Shown here in pieces: positions 21,231-32,124 of a stretch of 64,000 bases of DNA. The stretch covers positions 248,001 through 312,000 of the forward strand of contig JAKCPI010000872.1 in assembly GCA_023213315.1 (NCBI GenBank), given 5' to 3'. Each line of letters starts with the position of its first letter. The first letter of the stretch is position 1. The position numbers and the translations under genes are program-made. Under the pieces are notes generated by a model, which searched no databases, was not told the origin of the DNA, and was given only the letters and a program-made list of their open reading frames with translations. The stretch is from Euborellia annulipes. Lineage: Eukaryota; Arthropoda; Insecta; Dermaptera; Anisolabididae.

Positions 21231-22528
21231 TTTTTCCTTTTAGCAATGTTATACTGCATCTACCAACCTAATGAATGACCTGGGACATCGAAAATGATTT
21301 AATTCTAGTACACATTATTTCATCATTTAAAAACTTAAGTAAAAATTTTTTTAATCTAATTTTATTCTAAAATATACCTTAAAAGATAACTTTGCTTTTA
21401 AATAAGATTTTTTTCTATTTATATGAAGTTGGAAAGTAATTAGATTACGGTACATTAAAAAAAAAGTAGATAAATTTTTAAAAGGAGAGAAACTATAATC
21501 ATCATACTTATATATAAAGCGCTTAAACCGGTGTCCGATGTGTGAACCCACCAATCAGGCCTCAGGGATAGCGCTGATTGGCGAAATTCAGAGAGGGCGG
21601 AGTCGGAGAGGCAAATTCAAGATTTTTAACTACTAAAAGCGCCCGCCAGAGCCAACTTGAATAAATAAAAATGAATGAAATGTTATTTTTCTATTTCTTT
21701 TATAAAAATATAACTTCATAAAGAAAAATGTGAAGTTTACTAAATAAATTATGAAGTGTATGAATTTAAAATACAGTAAATGAAAAATAGAAACAAGTAA
21801 AAGTTTCATAGACTTATAATGTTATTAATAATTTTGTTTTTTTAATTCGACTTCCGCCATTAAGTAGAGTCAATTTATATTAATAAGCGCATTAATAGGA
21901 CTAGGCTAGAGATGAGTCCGTTTGTGATTAAACTCACCCGGAGGTTGGTTCAATTAAACAAATCATTTTGGGATTCTTTTGCCGGAAATTTATTCCAATC
22001 GATTGGTTATTGTAATAAACTGTCAGAGTGACTTGGATATTCGTTTTTGATATCAACTTATTGATAAAATCTAATTTTATTAAATATATGAAAATATTTG
22101 TCCACGTTATATTATGAAGGAATAATAAGAAATAATAAATTTGAAAAATTTCAGTGAAATATTCTTGATGAAGTTCTCCATTTTTTCGTTATTTTGTTTA
22201 AAGTTATGAGAAGGATAAAATAACGAATTTTGTTTGAAAATTATTTAATCTTTTGACTATCGATTTCGTCTAAAGATTATATAATTTTCAAACATAATTC
22301 GTTTACTTTTTGTCCTTTCCTAAACTTTCAGTGACATCTTTATGGGTCAAACCAACAGAACAGCTCGAAATTTTAGAAAGAAATGAATTTATGTTGAGAT
22401 GGTTCATTTTAAGAAAGAAAATATTTCTGATCTCGATATAGTAAATAAGATTTCTGATAAATAAGGAATGAAAAATTTGATCTATAACCCAAATAGTCAA
22501 TCGAATCACATCGTCTCTCAAAAATATA
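21231..22528. other. AT-rich non-coding stretch
   Basis: A more balanced patch at 21530-21650 (GCTGATTGGCGAAATTCAGA) is similar in style to patches near 11685 and 49460. No gene is recognised. Confidence 0.4.
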
Positions 22529-23068
22529 CAGGGTGAATTTTTTATTTTTTATATTTATTTTTTCAGGAATCCTCCATTTTAGGAAGAAAGTTTCAAATGT
22601 GTTGTTTCTTATCGAGGGGCAGCCAATGTACCCTATTATTTTTTGACCTTAGTCAAGTTTCCAAGGATATTAGGAGGACAAAAATCGAAAAGAATTATAG
22701 TCTCATAATGACTTCAGTCCCATAGAATCTTGTAGAGGGAGAGTTGGTACATGTTATTCCAAAAGGAATGTGAGATATCTTTTATAGTAGAGTAGAGCCT
22801 CAACTCTATATTAGTTCAAAGTTAGCGTTCTCGGCAGCGCTCGAGTGACGTGTAGAGGCTCTGAAATATCATTGTTTGTTTAAATGCATATAACTCTTTA
22901 CTCCAGTGTCCTTTTTCAATTCTGTTTAATGGAGGGTTTTAAGGAAACTATGTAGAATATTTACTAATATACCGTTTTCATTAATTTATACTCGTATGTT
23001 TTAAAAATCACTCCAAAGTTGTGTCTTCTTAATAGATTTTATTGTAAATTTTTTTTCCTTTTAATAGC

Positions 23069-23648
23069 AAAAAATCTGGTGTGACTGGCGCCCTTCGGTA
23101 AGAGAAAGTTGTGCACCGTGCTGACAACACCAGATTTTTTGTGTCGAGATATATTTAGTTTCCCATAGCACCTTAGTTTCAAACTTGCGTTTTATATGTT
23201 GACTGCTTGAAATAAACTATGGTTATTTTTCAAAATTTTAATCTCATATTTGGACATTTTATACACAATAGAGAATCCTAAATAAATACAAAATTTCAAG
23301 AGAATTGGAAAAAAAATTTTTAAATGCGTAAAAAGTTCCAAAGGGGACCCCCTTTTGAATCGAAATTAACATACCCTATAGGATATTAACATTGTTTCTA
23401 TGGATGGATGAGGTGAAAGTGAATTTAAAAAGAGTAGAGACAGACGATAATGTTTGCAAGTGAGAGAGAGAGAGATGTTTTCTCGGAAACAATTAAAGAC
23501 AGAAATAAAATAAAAAAAAATGAGCATTTAAATAATAATTGATTTTTAATCTAATAAAAAGAAAAAGATTTAAATTCGGTTACCATGGAAACCATTTCTC
23601 CTATCTTTCCTATGAAGAACAAGAGTAAAGTGGTCTTCAGAAGATTAC
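23069..23648 (-). repeat. family A copy, truncated by Gypsy
   Basis: Begins with a collapsed long hairpin (23069-23140; most of the first arm is deleted) and runs to CAAGAGTAAAGTGGTCTTCA GAAG, where Gypsy coding sequence starts abruptly. The X-box-like motif near 23579 is mutated (GGTTACCATGGAAACC). Confidence 0.75.
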
Positions 23649-23652
23649 TCTG

Positions 23653-24450
23653 TTGGGACGGAATTCGTTCGAAACATTAGGATTATCAATTTTTATTAAT
23701 CAGATGAATTGGGGAAATAAATTAAAGCTGAAAAATATATTTGAGAAGTATGAGAAATTATTTGATAAGCAACTGGGTCAATTTACTGGGGAACCTACAG
23801 TATTCATATGAATTTGACAGCTAATGCGACACCTAAATATTATAGGAGTAGAGTGGTTCCATTTGCACTTAGAGCTGCGGTCGAAGACTAATTAAAAAAG
23901 TTAGAAAACTTAAAATTTAGGGATCATGGTACCAGCATCATTTGCCAAATGGGCAACGCCGTTGGTACCGGTGGTGAAAAAAGACGGGAATATTAGACTG
24001 TGTGGAGATTATAGCAGTACGGTAAATAAAGGACTTGAGGAAGGTACATATCCGCTTCCCACATACACAGAAATTTTTGCTCTAATGAGTGGGGAAATTT
24101 TTTTTACTAAATTAGACTTGGATCGACCTACACCCAAGTTGGAGTAGATGAAGAATCGTCAATAAGTTTTAACAATGAAAACACATAAAGAACTTTTTAA
24201 TGAGACACGCTTGTCATTTGGGATAACTAATGCCCCGGCAATTTTTCAGCGAATAATGGAGTCGCTTCTGATAGATATGCCAATCACATTGGTTTATTTA
24301 GGTGATATTGAATTTTTTGGGAAATAGAGTGAAGAGCTTTGAACCAATGTTAATAACGTTTTGGAAACCTCGTTCAAATCAGGGGTGAAGCTCAAGAAAG
24401 AAAAATGTAAATTCGGGGAAAACAGTATCGAATTTTTGGGATAGATGGAG
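23653..24450 (+). pseudogene. Gypsy reverse transcriptase domain, broken
   Basis: Frames at 23653-23812, 23926-24147 and 24180-24330 together cover the domain. Visible motifs are WATPLVPVVKKDG, RLCGDYSSTVN, YPLPTYTEIF, FFTKLDLD, RLSFGITNAPAIFQRIMESL and VYLGDI. The last is the catalytic YLDD box with the first aspartate replaced by glycine. At least three frame changes and in-frame stops interrupt it. It would copy RNA into cDNA in a live element; here it is dead. Confidence 0.85.
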
Positions 24451-25066
24451 ACGGGGTTCACCCAACTAACGATAAAATCGAAGCAATTTGTAAGGCCCCT
24501 ATTCTCAAAGATAGGAAGGATTTACCTGGGACTGATAAATTTTTATGAAAGGTTTATCCCACAAAAATCTGCGAATCTTGAACCCCTTTATTGGTTGCTT
24601 AGGAAAAACTCCGCAACTAATCACTTCTGATAGAGTTTTAACGTTTTACTCGTTAGAAAAACCGATTGACCTACAAATGGAGGCGGCGAAGAAAGGCCTG
24701 GGGGCAGTCATATGCCACAAATTGCCAAATGGGGAAGAAGTCCCTTTTGCGTATGGGTCCAGAACGTTAAAGCCAAGCGAAAAAAATTATTCTCAGACAT
24801 AAAAGGAAGCGTTAGCTATTATATTTGGAGTCAAAAAATTTAACAATTTTTTAGCTCATCTGAAATTCACGATCGCAACCGATCATCGCTCGATGTTAGG
24901 GATATTTAATTCTAAACCCTTACCCCAAGTAATGGTTCCGAAAACGATGCCGTGGGCATTAATCATGAACGGTTATCAATATGAATTGATTTACCGTCCT
25001 GGGGGAGAAATGGTAATCCCTGGCTATTTAAGCATTTTTACAACTAATAAGAAAGTTGATTAAGAA
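24451..25066 (+). pseudogene. Gypsy RNase H region, broken
   Basis: FYERFIPQKSANLEPL is the linker after reverse transcriptase. LQMEAAKKGLGAVICHKL, FAYGSRTLKPSEKNYSQ, a stop, KEALAIIFGVKKF and TDHRSMLGIF follow the RNase H order. The usual D of 'L.tDAS' reads E in EAA, and the final D region reads PGYLS instead of ADxLSR. Confidence 0.8.
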
Positions 25067-25217
25067 TAATGTTTCTACGAACCAATTATTTTCATCGAAT
25101 CACTGCCTAAAAAATCGGTAATTTTGAAAATGATTGCCGAACACACAAGAAATGATATAGACAAACGCAATAACATGGCCAGCTAAAGATAAAATTTATT
25201 GGGAAAAAAGAGACGAG

Positions 25218-25830
25218 TTGTCAATCATTAAAGGTTGTTTAGTCTGGGGAGAGCGAGTGATAATTCTGAAATCGTTGAGGAAACACATTATGGAGTTGCT
25301 TCGTGCCATGCCTCCCGGGATAGTGAAAATGAAACTTTTAGAGAGGAGCTACTCCTGGTGGCCGGATATCGATAGAGAGATCGAGACAGTAGTACAAAAT
25401 TGTTATACATGTGGCGAAAAATCCCAACCGCATACAACCCTTACAGTGGAACGTGCAGGTCATTCCGTGGTACAGAGTCCACTTAGACTTCGCGGGACCG
25501 GTGCAAGGAAAAAACATATTTTTATTGATTGATGCATACTCAGGATGGGCCGAAGTCAAAGTGGTCTCATCGTTGACAAGTTATAGGGTGATTTCGTGTC
25601 TTTATGAGATTTTCGAAAACCATGGAATTCCAATCCAACTAGTTAGCGATAACGCAAGATGTTTCACAAGTCATTATTTTTTAGAAGTTATGAATAGATA
25701 CAACATTAAGCACATGTTGATTTCACCATTTCATCCGGCTAGCCATGGGAAAGTGGAACGATTGGTTCAAACGGTAAAAAGTAAAATCATGAAATTTGAA
25801 ATGGGGAATTTTAAGAAACAAATTATTTAA
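25218..25830 (+). pseudogene. Gypsy integrase, frameshifted but DDE kept
   Basis: The zinc-binding N-terminus (PGIVKMKLLERSYSWWPDID then CYTCG) keeps its cysteine pair but has lost the histidines. A frameshift near 25415-25425 leads to the core in the frame 25411-25830: VHLDFAGP, LVSDNARCF and HPASHGKVERL. Counting from the frame start, D26, D80 and E116 form an intact D,D-35-E triad. The core ends at a stop at 25828-25830. This enzyme would insert cDNA into the genome. Confidence 0.85.
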
Positions 25831-25984
25831 ATTATTATTACACTGTCCTACCAAAAAGCAATGAAACCACCTATCAAAAAATAATGAAAAAGAAACGCCT
25901 AGTGAAAAATTAATGGGGCGGGGCATTAGAACACCCCTAGATATTATAAAACCAGACAAAAAGTCCAAGGAAGTCCGATAGGAA

Positions 25985-26433
25985 GGAAATGAGCAGGGCG
26001 GGAACATTTGGTACAGAAATTATGCCGCGGGACCGCGATGGCGTTTAGGCGAGGTCATCGCCGTGGAAGGTCCAAGGAATTTCGTGATCAGGAGTAAAGA
26101 AGGCGAAATAATAAGACGACACATCTATCAATTACGTCATGGGTCGATGGAAGCGCCTAAAGAATCATTAAGGGAAAAATTATGCAAATATTGGATGGAC
26201 CTTACATGTTCATACCAAGAAGAGGAAGTTGTAGCAGGTGAGAGAGCAGAAGAAAGAAGGCAAGCGGAGGAAGTAAGAACGGGTGAGGTAATCGAAGGAG
26301 CAGGACAACCTAGCTAAGAAGGAATAGGCGATGGAGCTGAAGAAAGAAGGCAAGAAGAAGAAAGCCCGGAAGAAACAAGCGAGGTCCGGCGGTCCACCAG
26401 GCCACGAAGACCTTCAGATATGCTAGATCTTTG
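25985..26433 (+). pseudogene. Gypsy pol C-terminal GPY/F-like tail
   Basis: NYAAGPRWRLGEVIAVEGPR, NFVIRSKEGEIIRRHIYQLR is the module that follows integrase in this Gypsy group. A glutamate/arginine-rich linker and STRPRRPSDMLDL end the polyprotein at TGA near 26433, with one stop at 26315-26317 between. Confidence 0.75.
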
Positions 26434-26815
26434 AAGAGAGGAAGGAGTATAGAGTATGAGATTTCAAGGTAGCATGGAGTGAATGTGATGGATCTTTATT
26501 GTTAAGAGTGATTGTTGTAAAAACATGTAACAAAACACGAGAAAATAAACAAGAAGTATTAATCGAGAATTCGTCTCAATCTTTACGCAGAATAGTATAC
26601 TAGAACATAATATAAATTGTTCATTTTTTTATTTTAGACAAAAATATAGGTTTCCAATGAAAAAATAACTCTTGTCTTGTGAAATTCTTGAAATTTTGAT
26701 CAAGGTCAAAAAAAATAATACAGTAGTTTTCATACCCTTATAAAGAAACAGCTTTTTCCTAAAAGACCATTATTTTAGACTGTCTACGATAAGAAATTTA
26801 CCCTGTATTTTATTT

Positions 26816-27699
26816 TTTATAGATAAAAAAAAAGACAATATACCGGTATTTGACATTTTTATTTAACGAAACATCCTTATTAATATTAACTAATTGCTAA
26901 AAGAAATATGTCAGATATAATATATTGATAGAAAAGATCAATAAACCTATACATTTGAATTTCAAAGAAGTCCATCGGCAAATTTTCAATAAGTTTCTAT
27001 AATGGTTCAATGTCCAGACCGATCTGAATAATAAATACAGTGGCTTGATTCTCGTTGGAGAGTTGAGAATTTTATTCGCAACACGTTCAATCAAGTAAGT
27101 ATATGCGTATATGTATGATTTGTTGGCAAACATTTACCAGATGGGAGCTCCATTGGCATAAGATATTTTAACCTATCGAACTCGAGTCAAATAAAAAGGT
27201 CAAATTTCATAACAATCAGTTAAGAAATAAAGGCCTGGATTGTTACTCAATTACCATAAACGATATAAAGAACGATGTGATTAAAATGTATTTTTTAAAG
27301 GAATATAAGAAATCAAAGTGAACAAAGAATGAAGGCAAAAAAAAAACCAAGCGGCTCCCTCTTCAATTATGTCAATTTTCTTTTCGAATACCATCTAGAA
27401 ATATCATTGAACCATTTTTAAATCAACTTTAATACTTTAAATTAACTTTTAAGTAAGACTTTAAATTTTTCGTTTTCATCATTCCCTTTAGTCCTTGAAC
27501 TTTATTTTTTTTAAATAAGGTCAGTCAGAATCTCTTTTAGATGACTTAAAGTCAACTTAAACCTAAAATTTTATAACCTTTTCTGTAATTTGCTATAGCA
27601 GTCTACGGTAGATTGAAAACAACCAATTTCAAGAGAAGAAATTAATTTTTATTATAAAAAATATTTTAAATTTATTTCTCTTGAAAAATGAATTCTTCA
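26816..27699. other. AT-rich non-coding stretch
   Basis: No repeat end or coding frame is recognised. Given the Beat exon downstream on the minus strand it may be intron. Confidence 0.4.
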
Positions 27700-27956
27700 C
27701 AGTGGCGGATCCAGAGGTGTTTCTCGGGGGGGGGGGGTAATCTGGAGTGACTGGTCGCACAGCACACATTTTTTTTCTTAATTTCGGTAATTTATTGCAT
27801 TCTGTACTTGTTTGCCAGAATATAAATACAAATCAAATTTTTAAGTATTAATTTTTAAAATTTTACATTAAAAATAAATTTAAAAAAAAAACGTATTTTT
27901 TTCAAATCTCAGGGGATAATTACCCCTTTACTCCCCCTCCCTTGTATCCGCCCTTG
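27700..27956. mobile_element. hAT-type MITE, family G copy 1
   Basis: Ends CAGTGGCGGATCCAG and TATCCGCCCTTG are inverted; the 8-bp TSD ATTCTTCA is perfect (27692-27699, 27957-27964). Just inside the left end, after a G-run, is TAATCTGGAGTGACTGGTCG then CACAGCACAC, which is one arm of the family A hairpin. Other copies are at 38945 and 43778. Confidence 0.9.
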
Positions 27957-27964
27957 ATTCTTCA

Positions 27965-28630
27965 TCTTATAATTCGGATGAAGACAAGAAATAAATTTGA
28001 ATCTTCAACCATTCGTTAAAAATTGTATTCCATGCTACCCCCTTAAAAAAATTTGTTTCAAACTAATTGATTCGCGATTGTTATTATTGCAGTATTAGAA
28101 ATAAAGTAGATTTTTGGCATTAATCGTGGTCCCTATTTTAGAAATGGCGCAGAATCTTTACATTATATTAAATGTTTATATTTGCATATTATGTTAATTA
28201 ATGAAAATTCTTCTTTTGTGAAATAATTTCTTCTTATCCGAGAGGTAATTGAATTTTATTTTTGCTGTCATTTTGAGATCAATGGCTATATATGGTCAAT
28301 GATTATTTGCAATAAGGCTAAATTTCTATTATCTTCTCAGCATTTCTGTTCCCAAGGATTTTACATGTTATTATATTGAAACAGATGCCAACTTCCACCA
28401 ATTTTTAAGAATAGAGATTTTAGAAGACACTAGGCGGATTGAATATGAAAACGGTTCAATTTAAATTTAATTTAAAGTCTTAAAGTAGCTTTAACTAAAG
28501 TGTTAAATTGACATTGATTATGAAAATTATTATTATTAATATTATCTTATAAATAAAGAGATCTGAAATATTTTAAAATTTGTTTTTAATATAACGTGAA
28601 CAATGTAGAGAGTAGAAAGTAAAGCGTGCA
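27965..28630. other. AT-rich DNA, probably intron
   Basis: No coding or repeat signal is recognised. It lies directly 3' of the Beat-like exon's donor, so it is probably the next intron of that gene. Confidence 0.4.
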
Positions 28631-28637
28631 CACTTAC

Positions 28638-28773
28638 AGACAACCAGCATGTTGGCCTGGACTGTTTTTGTAGAAAAGGTCGGCCCTTCAACGGTCACTT
28701 CGCAGCTGAAGTTGCCGGAAAGTTTGAAGCCAACATCACGTAGAAGAACTTGAGTTGCATTTGAAGCAGAGAT
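28638..28773 (-). CDS. Beaten-path-like Ig-domain exon
   Basis: A 136-bp internal exon on the minus strand. It follows a pyrimidine-rich acceptor (...TTTTGTAG, 28774 on) and is followed by a consensus donor GTAAGT at 28637. The translation is ISASNATQVLLRDVGFKLSG then NFSCEVTVEGPTFSTKTVQA and NMLVV, ending in phase 1. The order 'TQVxLxDVxFxLSGxFxCEV' then 'PTFST' and 'MxVV' is that of the second half of the first Ig domain in Beat proteins, which are cell-surface or secreted Ig-superfamily guidance proteins of motor axons in arthropods. C is the second cysteine of the Ig disulphide. An NAT and an NFS glycosylation sequon are present. No neighbouring exon was found, so introns must be long. 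Which Beat paralogue it is cannot be told. Confidence 0.8.
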
Positions 28774-28880
28774 CTACAAAAGTTAATAAAAAAAATTAAT
28801 GAAATGAGAAAAAGAAAATTGTTAGCAAATTAATAATATTCTTTTATGTAACAGGGGGCATGTATGGCTGTAGAGCAGAT

Positions 28881-28975
28881 GTTGAAAGAGGTAAGAAAAG
28901 AAGGAATGCAGCCAGTGTATAATCAATAAAGAAAATACACTGGCTGCATTTCCTTCTTTTCTTACCTCTTTCAAC
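28881..28975. repeat. short foldback hairpin
   Basis: Arms 28881-28920 and 28936-28975 (40 bp, one or two mismatches) with a 15-bp loop; the arm opens GTTGAAAGAGGTAAGAAAAG. An imperfect direct repeat (AATATTCTTTTATKTAACA) lies on either side, near 28832 and 28976, and may be a target-site duplication or an older repeat. Confidence 0.7.
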
Positions 28976-29259
28976 AATATTCTTTTATTTAACATGAACA
29001 TAACATAAATTTATAAGGGTGCAGGTTGTGATGGAAATCCCTCTATATTTGCTGTTTATCTTGGATTAATTTTCATGTCCATTGATATGCAAGAAAGCTC
29101 TTCCTTTCAAAAATAACATAAAAGTAAAGTGGAAAATTATAGACCAATCTCGAAGTTGTGTATTTGAAAAAAAAATCAAAACAATAATTTTTAAATATTT
29201 GTTCAGTGCAGTAAAAAATTATTTAAGAGTAAAACAGCATTGACTTTTTCTGGTATATC

Positions 29260-29466
29260 CATGGGCGTAACTAGTGGAGTGCGGAAGGGGGCCTGTCCCC
29301 CCCCCCCCCCCCCAAGAAAGCTCCTTGCCCCAAGAAAAATTGAGAAAATATGGGGCTTTCCAGGCCCACCGGAGGATAGCTGGTCCCATGGCTCCCCCCC
29401 CCCCAGCGAAGATGGCTGGTCCCATGCCAGCTGGTCCCTCAGCCAAATTCTCTAGTTACGCCCATG
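29260..29466. mobile_element. MITE, family F copy (CATGGGCGTAACTAG ends)
   Basis: CATGGGCGTAACTAGTGGA and TCTCTAGTTACGCCCATG are inverted. C-runs sit inside. The sibling at 40693 has a near-perfect 8-bp TSD; here none is clear. It contains a tandem pair GCTGGTCCCATG. Confidence 0.75.
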
Positions 29467-29540
29467 GTGGTCTTCAAACAATTTTGAAAGCAAAATGAGA
29501 ACAGCATAAAAGAAATAATTGATTTTTGAATTTTAAGTGA
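29467..29540 (-). repeat. family B internal fragment
   Basis: GGTCTTCAAACAATTTTGAA and AATAATTGATTTTTGAATTT match the block after the X-box in the copy at 16737. It starts exactly at the MITE edge. Confidence 0.55.
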
Positions 29541-30218
29541 AAGTAAAAATTAATATGTCAAAATAAATTTGGAAAATCGATTTTTAATCATTTTCAGAAC
29601 GTTTTGAGACTAAAATTTCATTGTTTTTGCTTGAATATTTTATATACTAAGTTATTCAATCAATATCCAGGCCTAAATGTGTTTATTTAATTAAAAAACA
29701 ATAAATTAGGATAATTAAAAAATGAAAGAGGCAATTAAAATTTGAAGATGTAAAAGGCAATTAATAAACCCCCATTTTATATAGTTGTAGCTAAATAAAA
29801 AATGTCTATAGCTTTATAATTGATTGAAAAGACCAGTTTTGCATTTTTCCACAAATCCAACGAAAAATAAGAGAGATATTTCGAGTTTTTGAAAAGCGAA
29901 TGTGCGCGTGAAGAAAAGCCTAGACGAGAGTGAAGCGAGGCTCCCTGGCTGCACTCTGGGCGCAGATCGAATTTGAAAAAACAAATCGATGCTCTCCCAG
30001 CATTTGAAATTATTGACAAATTGATCTTTTTATGCTTTTATTAAATTTTATTCCAAACTTTTTTTTAACTATCAGAATAAAAGACGCATATTTATCTATA
30101 AAGAATTCAATCCTTTGAGGAAAAATAAAATTTCAAAACATTTTGTCTTCAATCAAAGAGACGCTTATTTCTCATAAATATATAAAATAATAAAATCCAT
30201 CCCTTTAGACCTTTAGTT
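29541..30218. other. non-coding stretch
   Basis: AT-rich with a more balanced patch at 29900-30000. No convincing exon signals are seen. Confidence 0.4.
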
Positions 30219-30290
30219 CAGTGCTTGTTAAACTTTTTGAGTCGCGGCCCCGTTGGAAACCAAATAAATATCTCACGGCCCCCCTTTTTT
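30219..30290 (+). mobile_element. hAT-like end, truncated
   Basis: CAGTGCTTGTTAAACTTTTT then GAGTCGCGGCCCC is the form of a hAT terminus. The rest is replaced by a B-type repeat from about 30303. Confidence 0.5.
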
Positions 30291-30302
30291 TTTACATTCT
30301 CT

Positions 30303-30655
30303 TGCCTATGTGTGTTCAATTTTAAGCATGAAGGAATTGAGCTAGGAAGGTGAAATTTTATATTTACGTTAGACACCCCCCTGAGGCGTGTAAATAAGCT
30401 TTTAATCAAAATCAGCTAAAAAGTACTAGTACTTTACTGATGTAGTTTTTAAGTTTTTTTCGATTTTCTCAAAATTCGCTCTAACGATTTTTTTTTTAAT
30501 CAATAAATCAATTATTTTTTAGATGCTCTTTAAAATGTATATTCTCATTTTGTCGTTGAAATCTTCTGAAGACCACTTTGCTCTTGTTCTTCATAGGAAA
30601 GATAGGTGAAATGGTAACAGAATTTAAATCTTTTACTTTTTAGATTAAAATTCTC
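30303..30655 (+). repeat. family B fragment
   Basis: Matches B from GTTCAATTTTAAGCATGAAG through GTACTAGTACTTTACTGATG to a decayed X-box (AATGGTAAC) near 30611. The terminal module and hairpin are both absent. Confidence 0.7.
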
Positions 30656-31609
30656 TAATATAATTAAATCTCTCTAAAGAAAAATAATAAAAATTGTTAT
30701 ATAATTAAATTTTTATTTATTTTTTTTCTTTAGGGAGTCGAATTGAATAAAGACAGACAGTCTTGCAAGCAAATGGTGTGCATATTTACAAGGCACAGCC
30801 GGCAAGTGCTGCCTCTGGTGTCCATTCTATAAACCCTTTTGTTAAAATGAAATTAATCTTTAATTTAATCAAACAAATTTTATAAAATTAGTATAAATAT
30901 CACGGAGGGGACAACCTAAAGGGGAGGGGGAGGGAAGGGGGCCTAAAAGGCACCCCCTCCTCGAAAAAGCAAAAATTCAAATATTATGGTCTATAAAAGG
31001 CTATGGAATGGCATTTGAATAGAAAGAGAGCGATGGTAATGAGTGCGAGTGAGATGGAGAGAGGCGCTTAAAGATGCTGACTCTCCGCTCTTGGTGCACG
31101 TGAACCGGATTGCAAACAATGCGCGTGACGTCATCTTTTCTGAGAAGCCATTAAAGATAGAAATAAAAAAAAGTAATAAAACTATTTGTTGTTTTTTTTT
31201 TTTTTTATATTCATCAAATTAGAAGAAAAAAACCAATTAAATAATTTAAAAAAATGAATATGAAAAAATTATTTTAATAAAGGAAAGAAATATATTCTAA
31301 CTTTTGATTGATTATTGAGGTGGGATTTATTTATTTTTCTTCCTGAGACGGGTGTTAAAGTTAATTGTATTTTCAATTTATATTTCGGCCTCTAAGATAA
31401 TTTGACTTTTGGGAAATTAAATAAAATGGCTTCCAGCAGGTGAGAGACTCAACACTCAGCGGGTCACCTATCCACGATCCAGCAGTTCTTAGCCTTGCTT
31501 AACCCGAATTTTCTCGATTTTTTTTCTGCCTTTTCTCAGAAGCTATCAAATTTAAAAAAGTTATTTTTTTTATACTCAACAAATAAAAAAAAAAATATCA
31601 ATTAAAAAA
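30656..31609. other. non-coding stretch
   Basis: Includes a purine-rich block near 30902-30955 and poly-T runs. No gene is recognised. Confidence 0.4.
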
Positions 31610-31975
31610 ATTATTTTAATAATTACCTTCGATAACTATTCAGTTTTTGAAAAAATGTCAAAGAATAAAAACTTTTTAAAATAGAGTAATTTATCACAAT
31701 ATGATAAAAAAATTGAAAATTTCGAAATTTCTGAAAAAGCTTATTAGGTAAAGTACTACTTCCAAGTGACGTATTTACTCCAAAAGTTGATAGAAATCTA
31801 CAATTTTAGTGTAAGGAGCATATACCAATTTTCATCCATCGAGCTGCTTTGGTTTTTAAGCAATCGTGTTCACACACACACACACACACACACAAAAACG
31901 TATTTCCAAAAGAATATACGAGAAAGTCTCGGGGAAATCATTCCCCATATGGATGAAATTTGGTATTTGTAATTT
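31610..31975 (-). repeat. family D repeat, third copy
   Basis: CTTATTAGGTAAAGTACTAC, GATAGAAATCTACAATTTTA and a (CA)n run (31871-31893), then TTTCCAAAAGAATATACGAG, as in the arm at 11700-12125. Here the outer part beyond the CA tract continues further than in the other two copies. Confidence 0.7.
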
Positions 31976-32124
31976 TTATAATTCTTCCAAATGTCCAAAA
32001 AAAAAAAAAAAAAAAAAAAAAAAATTAACTTAAAAGGTGTTATATTATTGTGAAACGTAGATGGCGTGTACAACAAGCAACAAGACTTCTGGGAATATAC
32101 AAAGAGATTCGATATAATTGTAAT

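Larger units (their letters stand above)
23649..26600 (+). mobile_element. Gypsy-type LTR retrotransposon, 5'-truncated
   Basis: Decayed pol in the Gypsy order: end of protease linker (LLGRNSFETLGL), reverse transcriptase, RNase H, integrase and a GPY/F-like tail. Gag, protease and the 5' LTR are absent: the left edge cuts straight into pol at the junction with a family A copy. After the pol stop at about 26433 a purine tract (GAAGAGAGGAAGGAG) marks the usual start of a 3' LTR, but its outer end cannot be fixed without the 5' LTR. Several stops and frameshifts make it non-functional. Confidence 0.85.
22529..26805. mobile_element. mariner-type MITE split by later insertions
   Basis: Ends CAGGGTGAATTTTTT (22529) and AAATTTACCCTG (26805) are inverted and flanked by TA on each side. 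The arms also match further in (TATTATTTTTTGACCTTAGT against its inverse near 26690-26720), so both belong to one palindromic element. The native unit was probably under 1 kb; a family A copy (23069-23648) and Gypsy sequence (23649 onward) now fill the middle. Confidence 0.65.

Noticed and set aside
29260..29466. An 8-bp TSD for this family F copy
   Set aside because: Flanks GGTATATC and GTGGTCTT do not match, unlike the sibling at 40693.
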